This document shows, piece by piece, positions 1 to 6,866 of a DNA stretch of 11,648 bases. The DNA comes from Rhizobium sp. Q54 (GTDB taxonomy: Bacteria > Pseudomonadota > Alphaproteobacteria > Rhizobiales > Beijerinckiaceae). The position numbers were made by a program, and so were the translations under genes. Each line of letters starts with the position of its first letter. Positions within the stretch are counted from its first letter, which is position 1. The notes below the pieces were generated by a model. The model had not been told where the DNA came from. It saw nothing but the letters and a program-made list of their open reading frames with translations, and searched no databases. Where the stretch lies: contig CAMDKB010000102.1 of the NCBI GenBank assembly GCA_945901195.1, positions 1 through 11,648 on the forward strand, written 5' to 3'.

Positions 1-1380
1 TTCGGGCAGATTGCCGGCGCCAAACATCGCAGCGACAACAACGTTTTCCAGTACGCTCAGGCGTGCAAAGGGACGCGGAATCTGGAATGTGCGGGCAATG
101 CCATGCCTGGCAATGACATGACCGGGACGCTGCGCCAGGTCTTCACCACCGAAAAGTATGCGGCCTGTGTCGGGCTTGTAGAAACCGCTCAGCACATTGA
201 TGAGCGTTGACTTGCCAGAACCATTGGGGCCGACCAGTCCGAGAATTTCGCCCTTGCGTACTTCCAGGTTGACGCCATCGAGCGCACGGACACCGTTGAA
301 GGCAAGGCTGATATTTTCGAGCCGGACCAGCGTCTCACCAGCAGCCGTCAGTGTCTGCGGTGTCGAAACCGCTTGTGTAACCGGCTGATCGCCAATCCCC
401 AGATGCGCGGGATCGGCAGCCGCTGCGCGCTTGCGCCAGAGTTTTTGCGCCAGTCCCACTATCCCGTCAGGCAGATAAAGTGTTGCGAGAATAAGGGTGA
501 AGCCGATACCAATTCGCGTCAGCAAAGCTGAATCGCCACTGACGAACGTATTGTTCAGAATAGTGATGAACACCGCTCCGATCGCGGGACCAATCCATGA
601 CCGTGCGCCGCCAAGTACGCTCATCAGGAGCACGAACAGCGGCACTTCCAGATTGAATGTGCCGCTGACAGTCACGTAGCTGACGAAAACGGCGTGGATG
701 CCGCCCGCAATGCCGGCCAATGCCGAAGATATGCCGCAAGCGATCAGTTTGCAGGCGTAGGTCGGAACGCCCAGGACTTCCGCGACATCTTCATCGTCGC
801 TGATTGCGAAGAGCCCGCGTCCCAGTTTTGAGCGCTGCAGATACCACGCCACAAAAAGTGACAGCATGCCGATGCTCATGCCGAACAGATAGAGTGTTGA
901 GGCCTGCGAGCCGTAGAAGGAGGGCAAATTCACGCCGAGCAGATAGACGCCAGGTCCGCCGTCGATAGGCGTATTGAGAATGATGGTCGAAAGGACAATG
1001 GCGAGCGCCAATGTAAGCAGGGCGAACAATTCGCCGCGCAGGCGCGTTCGGAACACAACCGCTGCAACAGCAACGCCAAGCATCGCGGCCACAACGCCTG
1101 ACGCAATCAGGCACCACCAGATTGACCAATAGGAAGCCAGATTGGCGAGCGTGTAGACACCCGCTCCATAGAACGCGCCATGACCGAACGAGACATAGCC
1201 GGTGAAACCACTGAAAATGGCCCAGGACGTAGCCAGAGCTATCCAGAAAAACAGAAGATAGAGAAACGATTCTGCAAAAGCCGGAGGCTGCATGGCAGGA
1301 AGTGCCGCGAAAAACACAAACGCCGCCAGGAGGGCGTAAGGCACATAGCTGCGGCGGGGTGTTGCGGTTGCGGCGGCCAT
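1..1380 (-). CDS. LivM-LivG fusion: branched-chain amino acid-type ABC permease joined to ATPase (3' end beyond window)
   Basis: One open frame of 460 codons runs from the ATG at 1380 to the window edge without a stop. Residues 1 to about 315 are a LivM-type permease: hydrophobic segments, the family motif GYVSFGHGAFYG at residues 61-72, and the closing LYLPDGIVGL at about 301-310. A 30-residue polar linker follows. From about residue 346 a LivG-type ATPase begins (LVRLENISLAFNGVRALDG), with Walker A GPNGSGKST at 384-392 and a Q-loop Gln at 433 (ARTFQIPRPF). Signature, Walker B and H-loop lie outside the window. I checked that the codon phase is the same in the permease, the linker and Walker A, so the fusion needs no frameshift. 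It would act in the inner membrane with LivH; a livF gene may follow to the left. The start lies 1 nt after the livH stop (TGA-C-ATG), implying translational coupling. The substrate cannot be deduced. Confidence 0.93.
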   Translation of the reverse strand, partial: MAAATATPRRSYVPYALLAAFVFFAALPAMQPPAFAESFLYLLFFWIALATSWAIFSGFTGYVSFGHGAFYGAGVYTLANLASYWSIWWCLIASGVVAAMLGVAVAAVVFRTRLRGELFALLTLALAIVLSTIILNTPIDGGPGVYLLGVNLPSFYGSQASTLYLFGMSIGMLSLFVAWYLQRSKLGRGLFAISDDEDVAEVLGVPTYACKLIACGISSALAGIAGGIHAVFVSYVTVSGTFNLEVPLFVLLMSVLGGARSWIGPAIGAVFITILNNTFVSGDSALLTRIGIGFTLILATLYLPDGIVGLAQKLWRKRAAAADPAHLGIGDQPVTQAVSTPQTLTAAGETLVRLENISLAFNGVRALDGVNLEVRKGEILGLVGPNGSGKSTLINVLSGFYKPDTGRILFGGEDLAQRPGHVIARHGIARTFQIPRPFARLSVLENVVVAAMFGAGNLPE

Positions 1381-1381
1381 G

Positions 1382-2233
1382 TCACACCCGCTCTGGCCAG
1401 ATGAGCAAGATCACCATCAGCAAGGTGAACGGCACGACCGGCGCCCAGGCCGGCGCTATCACCGCCATGGTGAGCGCTTCGCTTATGCCCAAAAGCAGCC
1501 CGGCCGCCAGTACGCCAAGCGGACTGCCGAGTCCCCCCAGCAATGCTGCTGCAAAGACGACACCGAGCCACGCAAAGATCTGGCTCGGGGCCAGCGTGAA
1601 CAGTAAAGCGACGAATATGCCGCCCACAGCAGCCGATGCGCCGCTCGTGCCGGCCACAAGGTAGGAAAGCTGGCGATTGGGAACGCCGAAGGAAGCGGCA
1701 ATCTGAGGATTGTCGAGCCCGGCACGAAGCGCTTTTCCAAGCCAAGTATAGCGCAAGGCAGCCCAGACACCACCGCACATGGCGATGGCGATCAATGCCA
1801 TCATAACTTCACCAAGTGGCAGGAAGAGCGTGCCGATTTGCGTTGAGCCGCGCAGATAATGCGATTCGAGTTTCAGGTAATCTGCGGACCAGAACCATTG
1901 CAAGGCGGCCTCGCTGATAATGGCAAATCCGAAGGTGACGGTGACCGAGGCGAACTCGTTGACCTTGTAATAGTCGATCAACGCCTGTTGGCCGACACCA
2001 AAGGCAAAGAACAGCGGTATCAACAGCAAGGCGACAAGAAGCGGGTGAAACCCGCTTTTGCCGACAAGTTGATAAGTGAGATAGGCAGCGATCAGCACGA
2101 AGGCAAAATGCGCAAGGTTTATCACCTTGAGGTAACGCCATGACAGCGTCATCCCCAGCCCCAGCATGGCATAGAAGCAGCCGGAGAAGATTCCCGACAG
2201 CAACGATTGCCCAAGCAACGTCGCGCTGATCAT
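1382..2233 (-). CDS. livH: LivH-type branched-chain amino acid ABC transporter permease
   Basis: This 283-residue integral membrane protein is the partner permease of the LivM half of the neighbouring fusion. It opens with the family pattern of a first helix (LSGIFSGCFYAMLGLGMTL) followed by RYLKVINLAHFAFVLIAAYL, has the cytoplasmic-loop segment LGKALRAGLDNPQIAASFGV that contacts the ATPase, and carries the C-terminal GGLGSPLGVLAAGLLLGISE typical of LivH. Length fits the family (about 285-300), although the end is clipped after WPERV where homologues usually continue with a few residues such as QGLFG. The ATG at 2233 is 26 nt after the stop of the binding-protein gene. The Shine-Dalgarno match is poor, so coupling to the upstream gene is likely. 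Family assignment is secure, the ligand is not; this family also carries urea, amides and aromatic acids. Confidence 0.93.
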   Translation of the reverse strand: MISATLLGQSLLSGIFSGCFYAMLGLGMTLSWRYLKVINLAHFAFVLIAAYLTYQLVGKSGFHPLLVALLLIPLFFAFGVGQQALIDYYKVNEFASVTVTFGFAIISEAALQWFWSADYLKLESHYLRGSTQIGTLFLPLGEVMMALIAIAMCGGVWAALRYTWLGKALRAGLDNPQIAASFGVPNRQLSYLVAGTSGASAAVGGIFVALLFTLAPSQIFAWLGVVFAAALLGGLGSPLGVLAAGLLLGISEALTMAVIAPAWAPVVPFTLLMVILLIWPERV

Positions 2234-2259
2234 GGATGCAGTGCCTGTGCTGGACGCGC

Positions 2260-3474
2260 CTACTTGATGATCAGTTTGGCGCCGGGCGTCTTGAATTCGT
2301 CGGGATAGACGAGAACCCAGCGTTGATCCTGCACCTGCTTGATGCGCATGAGATCGTCGCCATAATTGTTCGGTCCGTCGAAACGAACTTTACCGATGAT
2401 CGTTGGCGCGCCATTTTTCTTGAGATAATCAGACATTTTCTTGTCGTCGAGCGACTTGGTTTCCTTCACTGCGTGGGTGAGCACCTGCCATGCCGAATAG
2501 CTAGCGCCGGTCTGCGTCTCCACATAGGGATAAGCAATATTGTTGGCCTTGGCAGCTTCGGTAAACAGCTTGCCGAATTCGCCTGCGCCGGGCGCTGCGT
2601 TAAGCGGCGGCAAATCCTCATATGCCGTGAACGACAATGCGTCCTTGCCCAGCGGTGAAAGCGCCAGCGGGCCGGGTGTCGGATAGGTATAAAAGTGATT
2701 CTTCGGCGTCCAGTTCAACTTCTCCAGCGCTTCCAGCAACTGGTTGCCTTCAAGGCCGATCGAACCCATGAACAGTAGATCGGGATTGGCGTCCTTCACC
2801 CGTGCGGCGATCGGGCCAAAATCCTTCGCGCCGAATTCGAATTCGAGGAACAATACTTCATCGATACCGCGTTCCTTGAACACAGGACGCGCGCCAAGAG
2901 CAAGGAAGTGTACAGACGGAAACTTGCTGGTCACGACTGCGACGGTCTTGACCTTGCCGCCAAGCATATCGACGACACGATTGGTAACTGTCTTCTCCGG
3001 AAAGGCGCCGATCGGCCATGCCGGGAAGTGCATGTCATACTTGGCGAGTGAAGGGATACCAAATGTATGATGCACGAGTATCTTATTGTAGCGCTGTGCA
3101 ACGCCCATGGCAGACAGGATCGAGCCAGTGGCATAGGGACCAATCAAAAGGTCAACCTTGTCCACAGTGAGCAGCCGCTCGTAGAGCGTGCGCGTGACTT
3201 CGGGCTTGGATTGATCGTCCAGCAGAACCCATTCGACCTTCCGGCCAAGAAGTCCGCCCGCCTGGTTCAATTGACCGAGAAAGATTTCGCCGACGATCTT
3301 GTGCAGGATTCCGGTCTGGGCAAGCGGCCCTGTAAGCGCCAGAGTGCTGCCGATGCGGATCGGGCCTGTTCCCTGGGCGATGGCAGGTAGCGCGCTGGCG
3401 GCAGCGAGTGCGAGGCCGCCTTGCAGAGCATTGCGACGGCTGAGGCTGGCTGTTGTGTTGCTTTGATCAGACAT
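2260..3474 (-). CDS. Tat-exported periplasmic binding protein of a Liv/HAAT-type ABC transporter
   Basis: A 404-residue type I periplasmic binding protein, the ligand receptor for the LivH/LivMG importer encoded immediately downstream. Residues 1-34 form a twin-arginine signal: S-R-R at 12-14 (SLSRRNALQG), a hydrophobic stretch LALAAASALPA, and a likely cleavage site after AIA near residue 33. The mature protein starts with IRIGSTLALTGPLAQTG, the usual first strand of Leu/Ile/Val-type binding proteins, and continues with family features such as GGLLGRKVEWVLLDDQSKPE and VDLLIGPYATGS. The frame stays open upstream, but the ATG at 3474 is preferred because GGGAGGG sits 4 nt before it and the Tat signal begins directly after. 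Export by Tat implies folding, or cofactor or ligand acquisition, before export, although many alphaproteobacterial members carry Tat-like signals. The ligand is unknown; a dehydrogenase gene upstream hints at a branched-chain or hydroxy acid. Confidence 0.92.
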   Translation of the reverse strand: MSDQSNTTASLSRRNALQGGLALAAASALPAIAQGTGPIRIGSTLALTGPLAQTGILHKIVGEIFLGQLNQAGGLLGRKVEWVLLDDQSKPEVTRTLYERLLTVDKVDLLIGPYATGSILSAMGVAQRYNKILVHHTFGIPSLAKYDMHFPAWPIGAFPEKTVTNRVVDMLGGKVKTVAVVTSKFPSVHFLALGARPVFKERGIDEVLFLEFEFGAKDFGPIAARVKDANPDLLFMGSIGLEGNQLLEALEKLNWTPKNHFYTYPTPGPLALSPLGKDALSFTAYEDLPPLNAAPGAGEFGKLFTEAAKANNIAYPYVETQTGASYSAWQVLTHAVKETKSLDDKKMSDYLKKNGAPTIIGKVRFDGPNNYGDDLMRIKQVQDQRWVLVYPDEFKTPGAKLIIK

Positions 3475-3478
3475 AATT

Positions 3479-3485
3479 CCCTCCC
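3479..3485 (-). promoter_or_regulatory. Ribosome binding site of the binding-protein gene
   Basis: GGGAGGG on the minus strand ends 4 nt before the ATG at 3474. It is one of the best Shine-Dalgarno matches in the window and decides the start, because the frame is open for a further 25 codons upstream. Confidence 0.75.
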
Positions 3486-3498
3486 GGAATGACAACGC

Positions 3499-3528
3499 TA
3501 CGCCAGGCTGGCCCTCACCGCTGGCGTA
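3499..3528. repeat. 8-bp perfect inverted repeat upstream of the transporter operon, possible operator or leader hairpin
   Basis: TACGCCAG (3499-3506) and CTGGCGTA (3521-3528) are exact reverse complements separated by 14 nt. The element lies 25 nt before the binding-protein ATG and would begin almost at the transcription start predicted from the weak promoter at 3535-3563. There is no T-run after it in either direction, so an intrinsic terminator is unlikely. A repressor operator or a 5'-leader hairpin are the two readings; neither is proven. Confidence 0.4.
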
Positions 3529-3534
3529 TCGCAT

Positions 3535-3563
3535 TTTATGGACCAGCAACCCGCTTCCGGCAA
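3535..3563 (-). promoter_or_regulatory. Weak sigma70-type promoter candidate for the transporter genes
   Basis: Minus strand: TTGCCG (3563-3558, four of six matches to TTGACA), a 17-nt spacer, then CATAAA (3540-3535, four of six to TATAAT). The start would fall near 3528, at the edge of the inverted repeat. This is a by-eye match in a 111-bp gap and could be chance. Confidence 0.3.
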
Positions 3564-3585
3564 TAGAGGCATTGGTCTGAGCCCG

Positions 3586-4464
3586 TCAGAACTTCTGAAT
3601 CATCTCATCCTGCAGGAATTTCACGATTTCGCCGATGTCGCGATCGCCCCATCCCGCTGCATTGGCGGCAGCCAGTGCGTCAAGCGTGCCTGCGGTCGCC
3701 GGCATGGGAAGGCCCGCCGCCGCGCCTGTTGCCAGAGCAGACTGGGCGTCCTTGCGCAGTGTTTTCAAATCGAGCGTCATGGACACCGGCCCTCCGCGCA
3801 AGCGCGGCAGCTTGTTGTTGAGAATGCCATTGGCGAGCGGCGAATTGGCGAAAACATCAAGCATCTGATCAAGCTTCAGGCCGTTTTGCACGCCCATGGC
3901 AAGGCCCTCGGCAAGCGCCTGCAGATAATTGGCCATCAGCAGATTGACCGCCAGTTTCATCGTATGGCCCGAGCCCACAGGTCCAAGATGCACGATGGCG
4001 CGCGTCAGCTTTTCCAGAACCGTGCGCGCGCGCTCGATGTCCTTGAGCTCCCCGCCAGCCAGCGACAGCAGCTTGCCTTCGAGCACGGTGGGAATGGACC
4101 CGAGGACAGGTGAATCGACAATGGCGCCGCCGCGCACGCCGAGGACAGTCGAAAGGCTTCGCACGGTCTCCGGCCGCAATGTGCTCATTTCGACGAAAAG
4201 CTTGCCTTTGACATCGCCTTCCAGAAAGCCCGAAGGGCCGGTGAAGAGCCCGCGCACCCCATTGTCCTCGGTGATTATGGTGATGATGATGTCGGCTTGT
4301 TCGGCCACCGCGCGCGCGCTTCCCACCACTTTTATGCCACCGTCCTTCGCCGCCGTACGCGCGACTTCCGAAATATCCCAGGCCACCGGTGCAAGGTCGA
4401 ATTCCTTCAGTCTGGCGCACATCGCCTGACCCATGCGGCCGAGGCCTACGATTCCGGTTTGCAT
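3586..4464 (-). CDS. NAD-binding beta-hydroxyacid dehydrogenase, 3-hydroxyisobutyrate dehydrogenase family
   Basis: A 292-residue cytoplasmic oxidoreductase of the 3-hydroxyisobutyrate dehydrogenase / tartronate semialdehyde reductase family. The N-terminal Rossmann fold has G-L-G-R-M-G (G7, G9, G12). The acid D30 at the end of the second strand (VAWDIS) favours NAD over NADP by family rule. STLRPET at 95-100 matches the conserved STxSP region. K170 in GSGHTMKLAVN (164-174) is the expected catalytic lysine with N174 nearby, and K238 in LRKDAQSAL fits the second conserved lysine. The substrate loop reads D-S-P-V-L-G-S (117-123) where most members have D-A-P-V-S-G-G, so the substrate may not be 3-hydroxyisobutyrate. 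The ATG at 4464 is chosen over an open upstream extension because AGGGG lies 7 nt before it and the Rossmann strand starts immediately. It precedes a Liv-type importer by 111 bp on the same strand, suggesting oxidation of an imported hydroxy acid. Confidence 0.88.
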   Translation of the reverse strand: MQTGIVGLGRMGQAMCARLKEFDLAPVAWDISEVARTAAKDGGIKVVGSARAVAEQADIIITIITEDNGVRGLFTGPSGFLEGDVKGKLFVEMSTLRPETVRSLSTVLGVRGGAIVDSPVLGSIPTVLEGKLLSLAGGELKDIERARTVLEKLTRAIVHLGPVGSGHTMKLAVNLLMANYLQALAEGLAMGVQNGLKLDQMLDVFANSPLANGILNNKLPRLRGGPVSMTLDLKTLRKDAQSALATGAAAGLPMPATAGTLDALAAANAAGWGDRDIGEIVKFLQDEMIQKF

Positions 4465-4683
4465 GGCGTTTCCCCTTTTTTCGTTGTCTCGGACTTTGCA
4501 AATCTGCGCCCTCTGCCATCGGCAGTCCGGCATTTATGGTTCATGTTTGGTTTAAGACTTCCTTCACCTTTTCGCCAAGTGTGGCACGCATGCATCAGCT
4601 TTCCTTGCTATGTTGATTCTGCGCACGGGGCTGGGGCCAGCAGGACTGGGGCGCGTCTTCGACATGCATGCAGGAGCACGCAC
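4465..4683. promoter_or_regulatory. Divergent intergenic region between the dehydrogenase and L,D-transpeptidase genes
   Basis: These 219 bp must hold the promoters of both divergent genes. I see AGGGG at 4472-4476 (minus strand, for the dehydrogenase) and AGGAG at 4672-4676 (plus strand, 7 nt before the transpeptidase ATG). A minus-strand TTGGCG with a 17-nt spacer to TTAAAC is the nearest thing to a promoter but is too weak to call. A short palindrome CTGCC-ATC-GGCAG lies at about 4512-4524. No gene is evident. Confidence 0.4.
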
Positions 4684-5253
4684 ATGCGGGATGCGATTGA
4701 CGACGTATTGGATTTTGACGGCGAAGCCGCGCTTGCAACGCGCCGGCGGTTTTTGACGATGGGTGCGGGTCTTGGCGCCGCCACGATTCTTGGGCCACCG
4801 GCGCTGGCCGCAGCGAAGATTGTGCCGCTGCCGCGTGGAAATTATGCTGCCGGAACCATCATTATTTCGCTGGGTCAGCGGCGATTGTACCTGACCACAA
4901 ATGATGGACGCGCCATCACTTACCCTGTCGCTGTCGGCAAGGCCGGCAAGGCCTGGGCTGGCTGGGCGCACGTGGATGGCAAGCACGTCAACCCTGCCTG
5001 GATTCCGCCCGCGGTCGTGAAGGCGGCAGTTCGCGGATTGCCAAATATCATTCCCGGCGGCGCGCCGAATAATCCGATGGGGCCGCGCGCGCTGACACTT
5101 GATCGCCACGAGATCGCCATTCACGGTTCGACACGGTCCATGCGCGCCTCCATAGGCACAGCCGCCTCGTTCGGCTGCATCCGGATGTACAATGAGGATA
5201 TCGTCGACTTGTTCGATCGCGTAAGCGTCGGCACGCCTGTCGTCGCGATCTGA
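4684..5253 (+). CDS. Tat-exported L,D-transpeptidase (YkuD family)
   Basis: A 189-residue exported enzyme that would form or modify 3-3 cross-links in peptidoglycan, or attach proteins to it, in the periplasm. Residues 19-45 are a clear Tat signal: T-R-R-R-F-L-T, then GAGLGAATILGPPALAAA. The YkuD domain follows (IIISLGQRRLYLTTNDG, with YPVAVGK). The catalytic block holds H147 (IHGS) and C165 in A-S-F-G-C-I-R-M (161-168), followed by YNEDIVDLFDRV and a terminal GTPVVAI. Most relatives have H, S or R at the position of F163, so this is a mild variant; Cys, Gly and Arg are kept. Much of the protein is the catalytic domain, with no LysM or other wall-binding domain visible. The ATG at 4684 has AGGAG 7 nt upstream and is followed directly by the signal; the longer open frame upstream overlaps the opposite gene and is not used. 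It is the only plus-strand gene here and converges on phoB. Confidence 0.9.
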   Translation: MRDAIDDVLDFDGEAALATRRRFLTMGAGLGAATILGPPALAAAKIVPLPRGNYAAGTIIISLGQRRLYLTTNDGRAITYPVAVGKAGKAWAGWAHVDGKHVNPAWIPPAVVKAAVRGLPNIIPGGAPNNPMGPRALTLDRHEIAIHGSTRSMRASIGTAASFGCIRMYNEDIVDLFDRVSVGTPVVAI

Positions 5254-5290
5254 GTTGCGCCGAACCGCAAGATTAGTACTCAGGTCTCAT

Positions 5291-5349
5291 ATACCAAAGT
5301 CGGTTCATTGCTAAAGCGATGGGGAATGCCCCATCGCTGGATACCAAAG
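5291..5349 (+). repeat. 9-bp direct repeat flanking the intergenic hairpin
   Basis: ATACCAAAG occurs at 5291-5299 and again at 5341-5349, exactly 50 bp apart, on either side of the 10-bp hairpin. Two exact 9-mers in a 108-bp gap could be chance, or the footprint of a small repeat-element insertion. Confidence 0.35.
5315..5338. terminator. Perfect 10-bp hairpin between convergent L,D-transpeptidase and phoB genes
   Basis: AGCGATGGGG (5315-5324) and CCCCATCGCT (5329-5338) are exact reverse complements around a 4-nt loop, AATG. The hairpin is G+C-rich and sits 61 nt past the transpeptidase stop and 23 nt past the phoB stop. Between converging genes it most likely serves as a bidirectional terminator or mRNA 3'-end stabiliser. 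The following T-run is only TTT on the minus strand and absent on the plus strand, so it is not a textbook intrinsic terminator. Confidence 0.55.
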
Positions 5350-5361
5350 CTGAAGCTGCCT

Positions 5362-6102
5362 TTAGTCCCGGCCAAACGTTTCGTCGAAGGAATAGCCCGA
5401 GCCGCGAACAGTGCGAATCGGGTCGCGGTCGCGGCCCCGCGTGATGGCCCTGCGCAGACGGCCGACATGGACGTCGACGGTGCGTTCATCAATGTCGGCT
5501 GCCATGCCCCAGACCATGTCGAGCAGGCGGGCGCGCGAAAAAACACGGCCCGGCTTTTCCATGAGATGTTCAAGCAGACGAAATTCAGTCGGGCCGAGAT
5601 GAATCTCCCGTTCGCCGCGATGGACGCGATGGGTCTCACGATCAAGCGCCAGGTCGCCGCGCAGAAGCCGCGAGGCTACGCGCTCGGGTTTGGCGCGGCG
5701 CAGAAGTGCGTGAACGCGCGCCATCAGTTCGGGCACAGAGAAAGGTTTGACGACATAGTCGTCAGCGCCAACTGAAAGACCCCGCACGCGTTCGGCTTCT
5801 TCACCGCGCGCTGTAAGCATGATGATCGGCAGGGTGCGCGAATCTTCGCGGGCGCGAATACGGCGGCAAAGTTCGAGGCCGGAGACGCCTGGCAACATCC
5901 AGTCGAGGATCACAAGATCTGGCAGTGCTTCGGAAAGGCGCGTTTCGACACCGTCACCGCGCGCTTCGCGTTCGACCCGGAAGCCCTCCGCTTCTAGATT
6001 GTAGCTGAGGAGAAGTGAAAGCGCTTCTTCGTCTTCGACAACGAGAATTCTTGGAGCGGCCCCCGCGCTGCGTGAGCCGGCGTGCATCGTTTCAATAGAC
6101 AT
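5362..6102 (-). CDS. phoB: PhoB, phosphate-starvation response regulator (OmpR family)
   Basis: A 246-residue two-component response regulator that, when phosphorylated by PhoR, binds Pho boxes and activates phosphate-scavenging genes. The receiver domain (about 17-135) has the acidic pair E23-D24, the phospho-acceptor D67 in VILDWMLPG, the switch T97 in IIMLTARG, and K119 in DDYVVKPFS. The winged-helix DNA-binding domain (about 145-242) includes LGPTEFRLLEHLMEKPGRVF, the recognition-helix region DERTVDVHVGRLRRAI, and the closing IRTVRGSGYSF. The 14-16 residues before the first strand are longer than the short leader of E. coli PhoB. The ATG at 6102 has only a poor ribosome site and the gene follows phoU by 44 bp, so expression probably depends on the pst transcript. 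It is the last gene of the cluster; a hairpin follows it. Confidence 0.95.
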   Translation of the reverse strand: MSIETMHAGSRSAGAAPRILVVEDEEALSLLLSYNLEAEGFRVEREARGDGVETRLSEALPDLVILDWMLPGVSGLELCRRIRAREDSRTLPIIMLTARGEEAERVRGLSVGADDYVVKPFSVPELMARVHALLRRAKPERVASRLLRGDLALDRETHRVHRGEREIHLGPTEFRLLEHLMEKPGRVFSRARLLDMVWGMAADIDERTVDVHVGRLRRAITRGRDRDPIRTVRGSGYSFDETFGRD

Positions 6103-6146
6103 TTTCGAGGCCGCCTGCAGAGTTGGATTTCAAGTATACCGCCTTG

Positions 6147-6842
6147 TCAACTTGTGAATTTCTCGGGGGTACGGGGTCGTTCGATTGGCAGGTTCTCGCC
6201 TGTGACGAGATAATGAATCGTCTCCGCGATATTGGTCGCATGATCGCCAATCCGTTCAATGTTTTTCGAGCAGAACAGAAGATGCGTACAATAGGTGATG
6301 TTGCGCGGATCTTCCATCATGAAGGTGAGCTGATCACGAAACACTGAATCCTCAAGCGCATCTATTTCTGCATCGCGCATCCAGACAGCCTTGGCGCGCA
6401 CAGCGTCGCGGGAGCTGTAAGCATCCAGCACATCCTTAAGCTGAATCGCGGCAAGATCGCCCATATGTTTCAGGCCGACTGTTGCACGCGGCACGCGGGC
6501 GTCGGAGATAACCTTGATGGCGCGCTTGGCAATATTCTTGGCAAGGTCGCCGACTCTTTCGAGGTCGCTGGCCGTGCGAATTGCACCGACGATTTCCCGC
6601 AGATCGCCCGCCACCGGTTGCCGCCGCGCGATTGTGAGAATGGCGGCCTCTTCAACTTCGCGCTGCAATTTGTCGAGTTTTGGATCGCAGCTGACAGTGC
6701 GCGCAGCAAGCTCCGCATTCTGTGTTGATAAGGCCCCCATGGCGTCGACGAGCATTTTCTCGGCGATGCCACCCATTTCAGCAATCTTGAGGCCGATCTG
6801 TTCGAGTTCCTTGTCATAGGCTTTAACGGTATGATCTGACAT
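6147..6842 (-). CDS. phoU: PhoU, phosphate signalling and transport regulator
   Basis: A 231-residue all-helical cytoplasmic protein that links PstSCAB to PhoR and represses the Pho response when phosphate is plentiful. The two repeats of the PhoU fold each show the metal-binding signature: D-L-E-R-V-G-D-L-A-K-N at 93-103 and N-I-E-R-I-G-D-H-A-T-N at 194-204. The N-terminus, SDHTVKAYDKELEQIGLKIAEMG, is typical of the family, and the length matches relatives (about 220-240). It starts 24 nt after the pstB stop and ends 44 nt before phoB, in the usual order. The ATG at 6842 lacks a strong ribosome site, which suggests translation by re-initiation from pstB. No defect is seen; both metal sites look intact. 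Confidence 0.95.
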   Translation of the reverse strand: MSDHTVKAYDKELEQIGLKIAEMGGIAEKMLVDAMGALSTQNAELAARTVSCDPKLDKLQREVEEAAILTIARRQPVAGDLREIVGAIRTASDLERVGDLAKNIAKRAIKVISDARVPRATVGLKHMGDLAAIQLKDVLDAYSSRDAVRAKAVWMRDAEIDALEDSVFRDQLTFMMEDPRNITYCTHLLFCSKNIERIGDHATNIAETIHYLVTGENLPIERPRTPEKFTS

Positions 6843-6866
6843 CGTTGTGGTCCGTAATGAGAGGAA

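Noticed and set aside
664..690. TGACAG/TGACGA motifs resembling a Pho box
   Set aside because: They lie inside the LivM coding sequence, lack the 11-bp spacing, and no start of transcription is expected there.
3538..4113. Plus-strand open frame of 191 codons opposite the dehydrogenase
   Set aside because: Composition is that of an antisense shadow of a G+C-rich gene, with no recognisable motif, and it covers a well-supported coding region.
4590..4669. Two ATGCAT palindromes (4590-4595 and 4664-4669) in the divergent region
   Set aside because: Six-base palindromes of this kind are expected by chance; spacing and surroundings show no shared longer motif.
4297..4683. Upstream open extension of the L,D-transpeptidase frame, giving a 318-residue protein
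   Set aside because: It runs antisense through the start of the dehydrogenase gene, shows no domain, and the ATG at 4684 has a good ribosome site directly before a Tat signal.
6133..6150. TTGACA (6150-6145) and TATACT (6138-6133) on the minus strand ahead of phoB, resembling a near-perfect promoter
   Set aside because: The two hexamers are separated by only 6 nt instead of about 17. Neither has a good partner at the right distance, and TTGACA overlaps the phoU stop.
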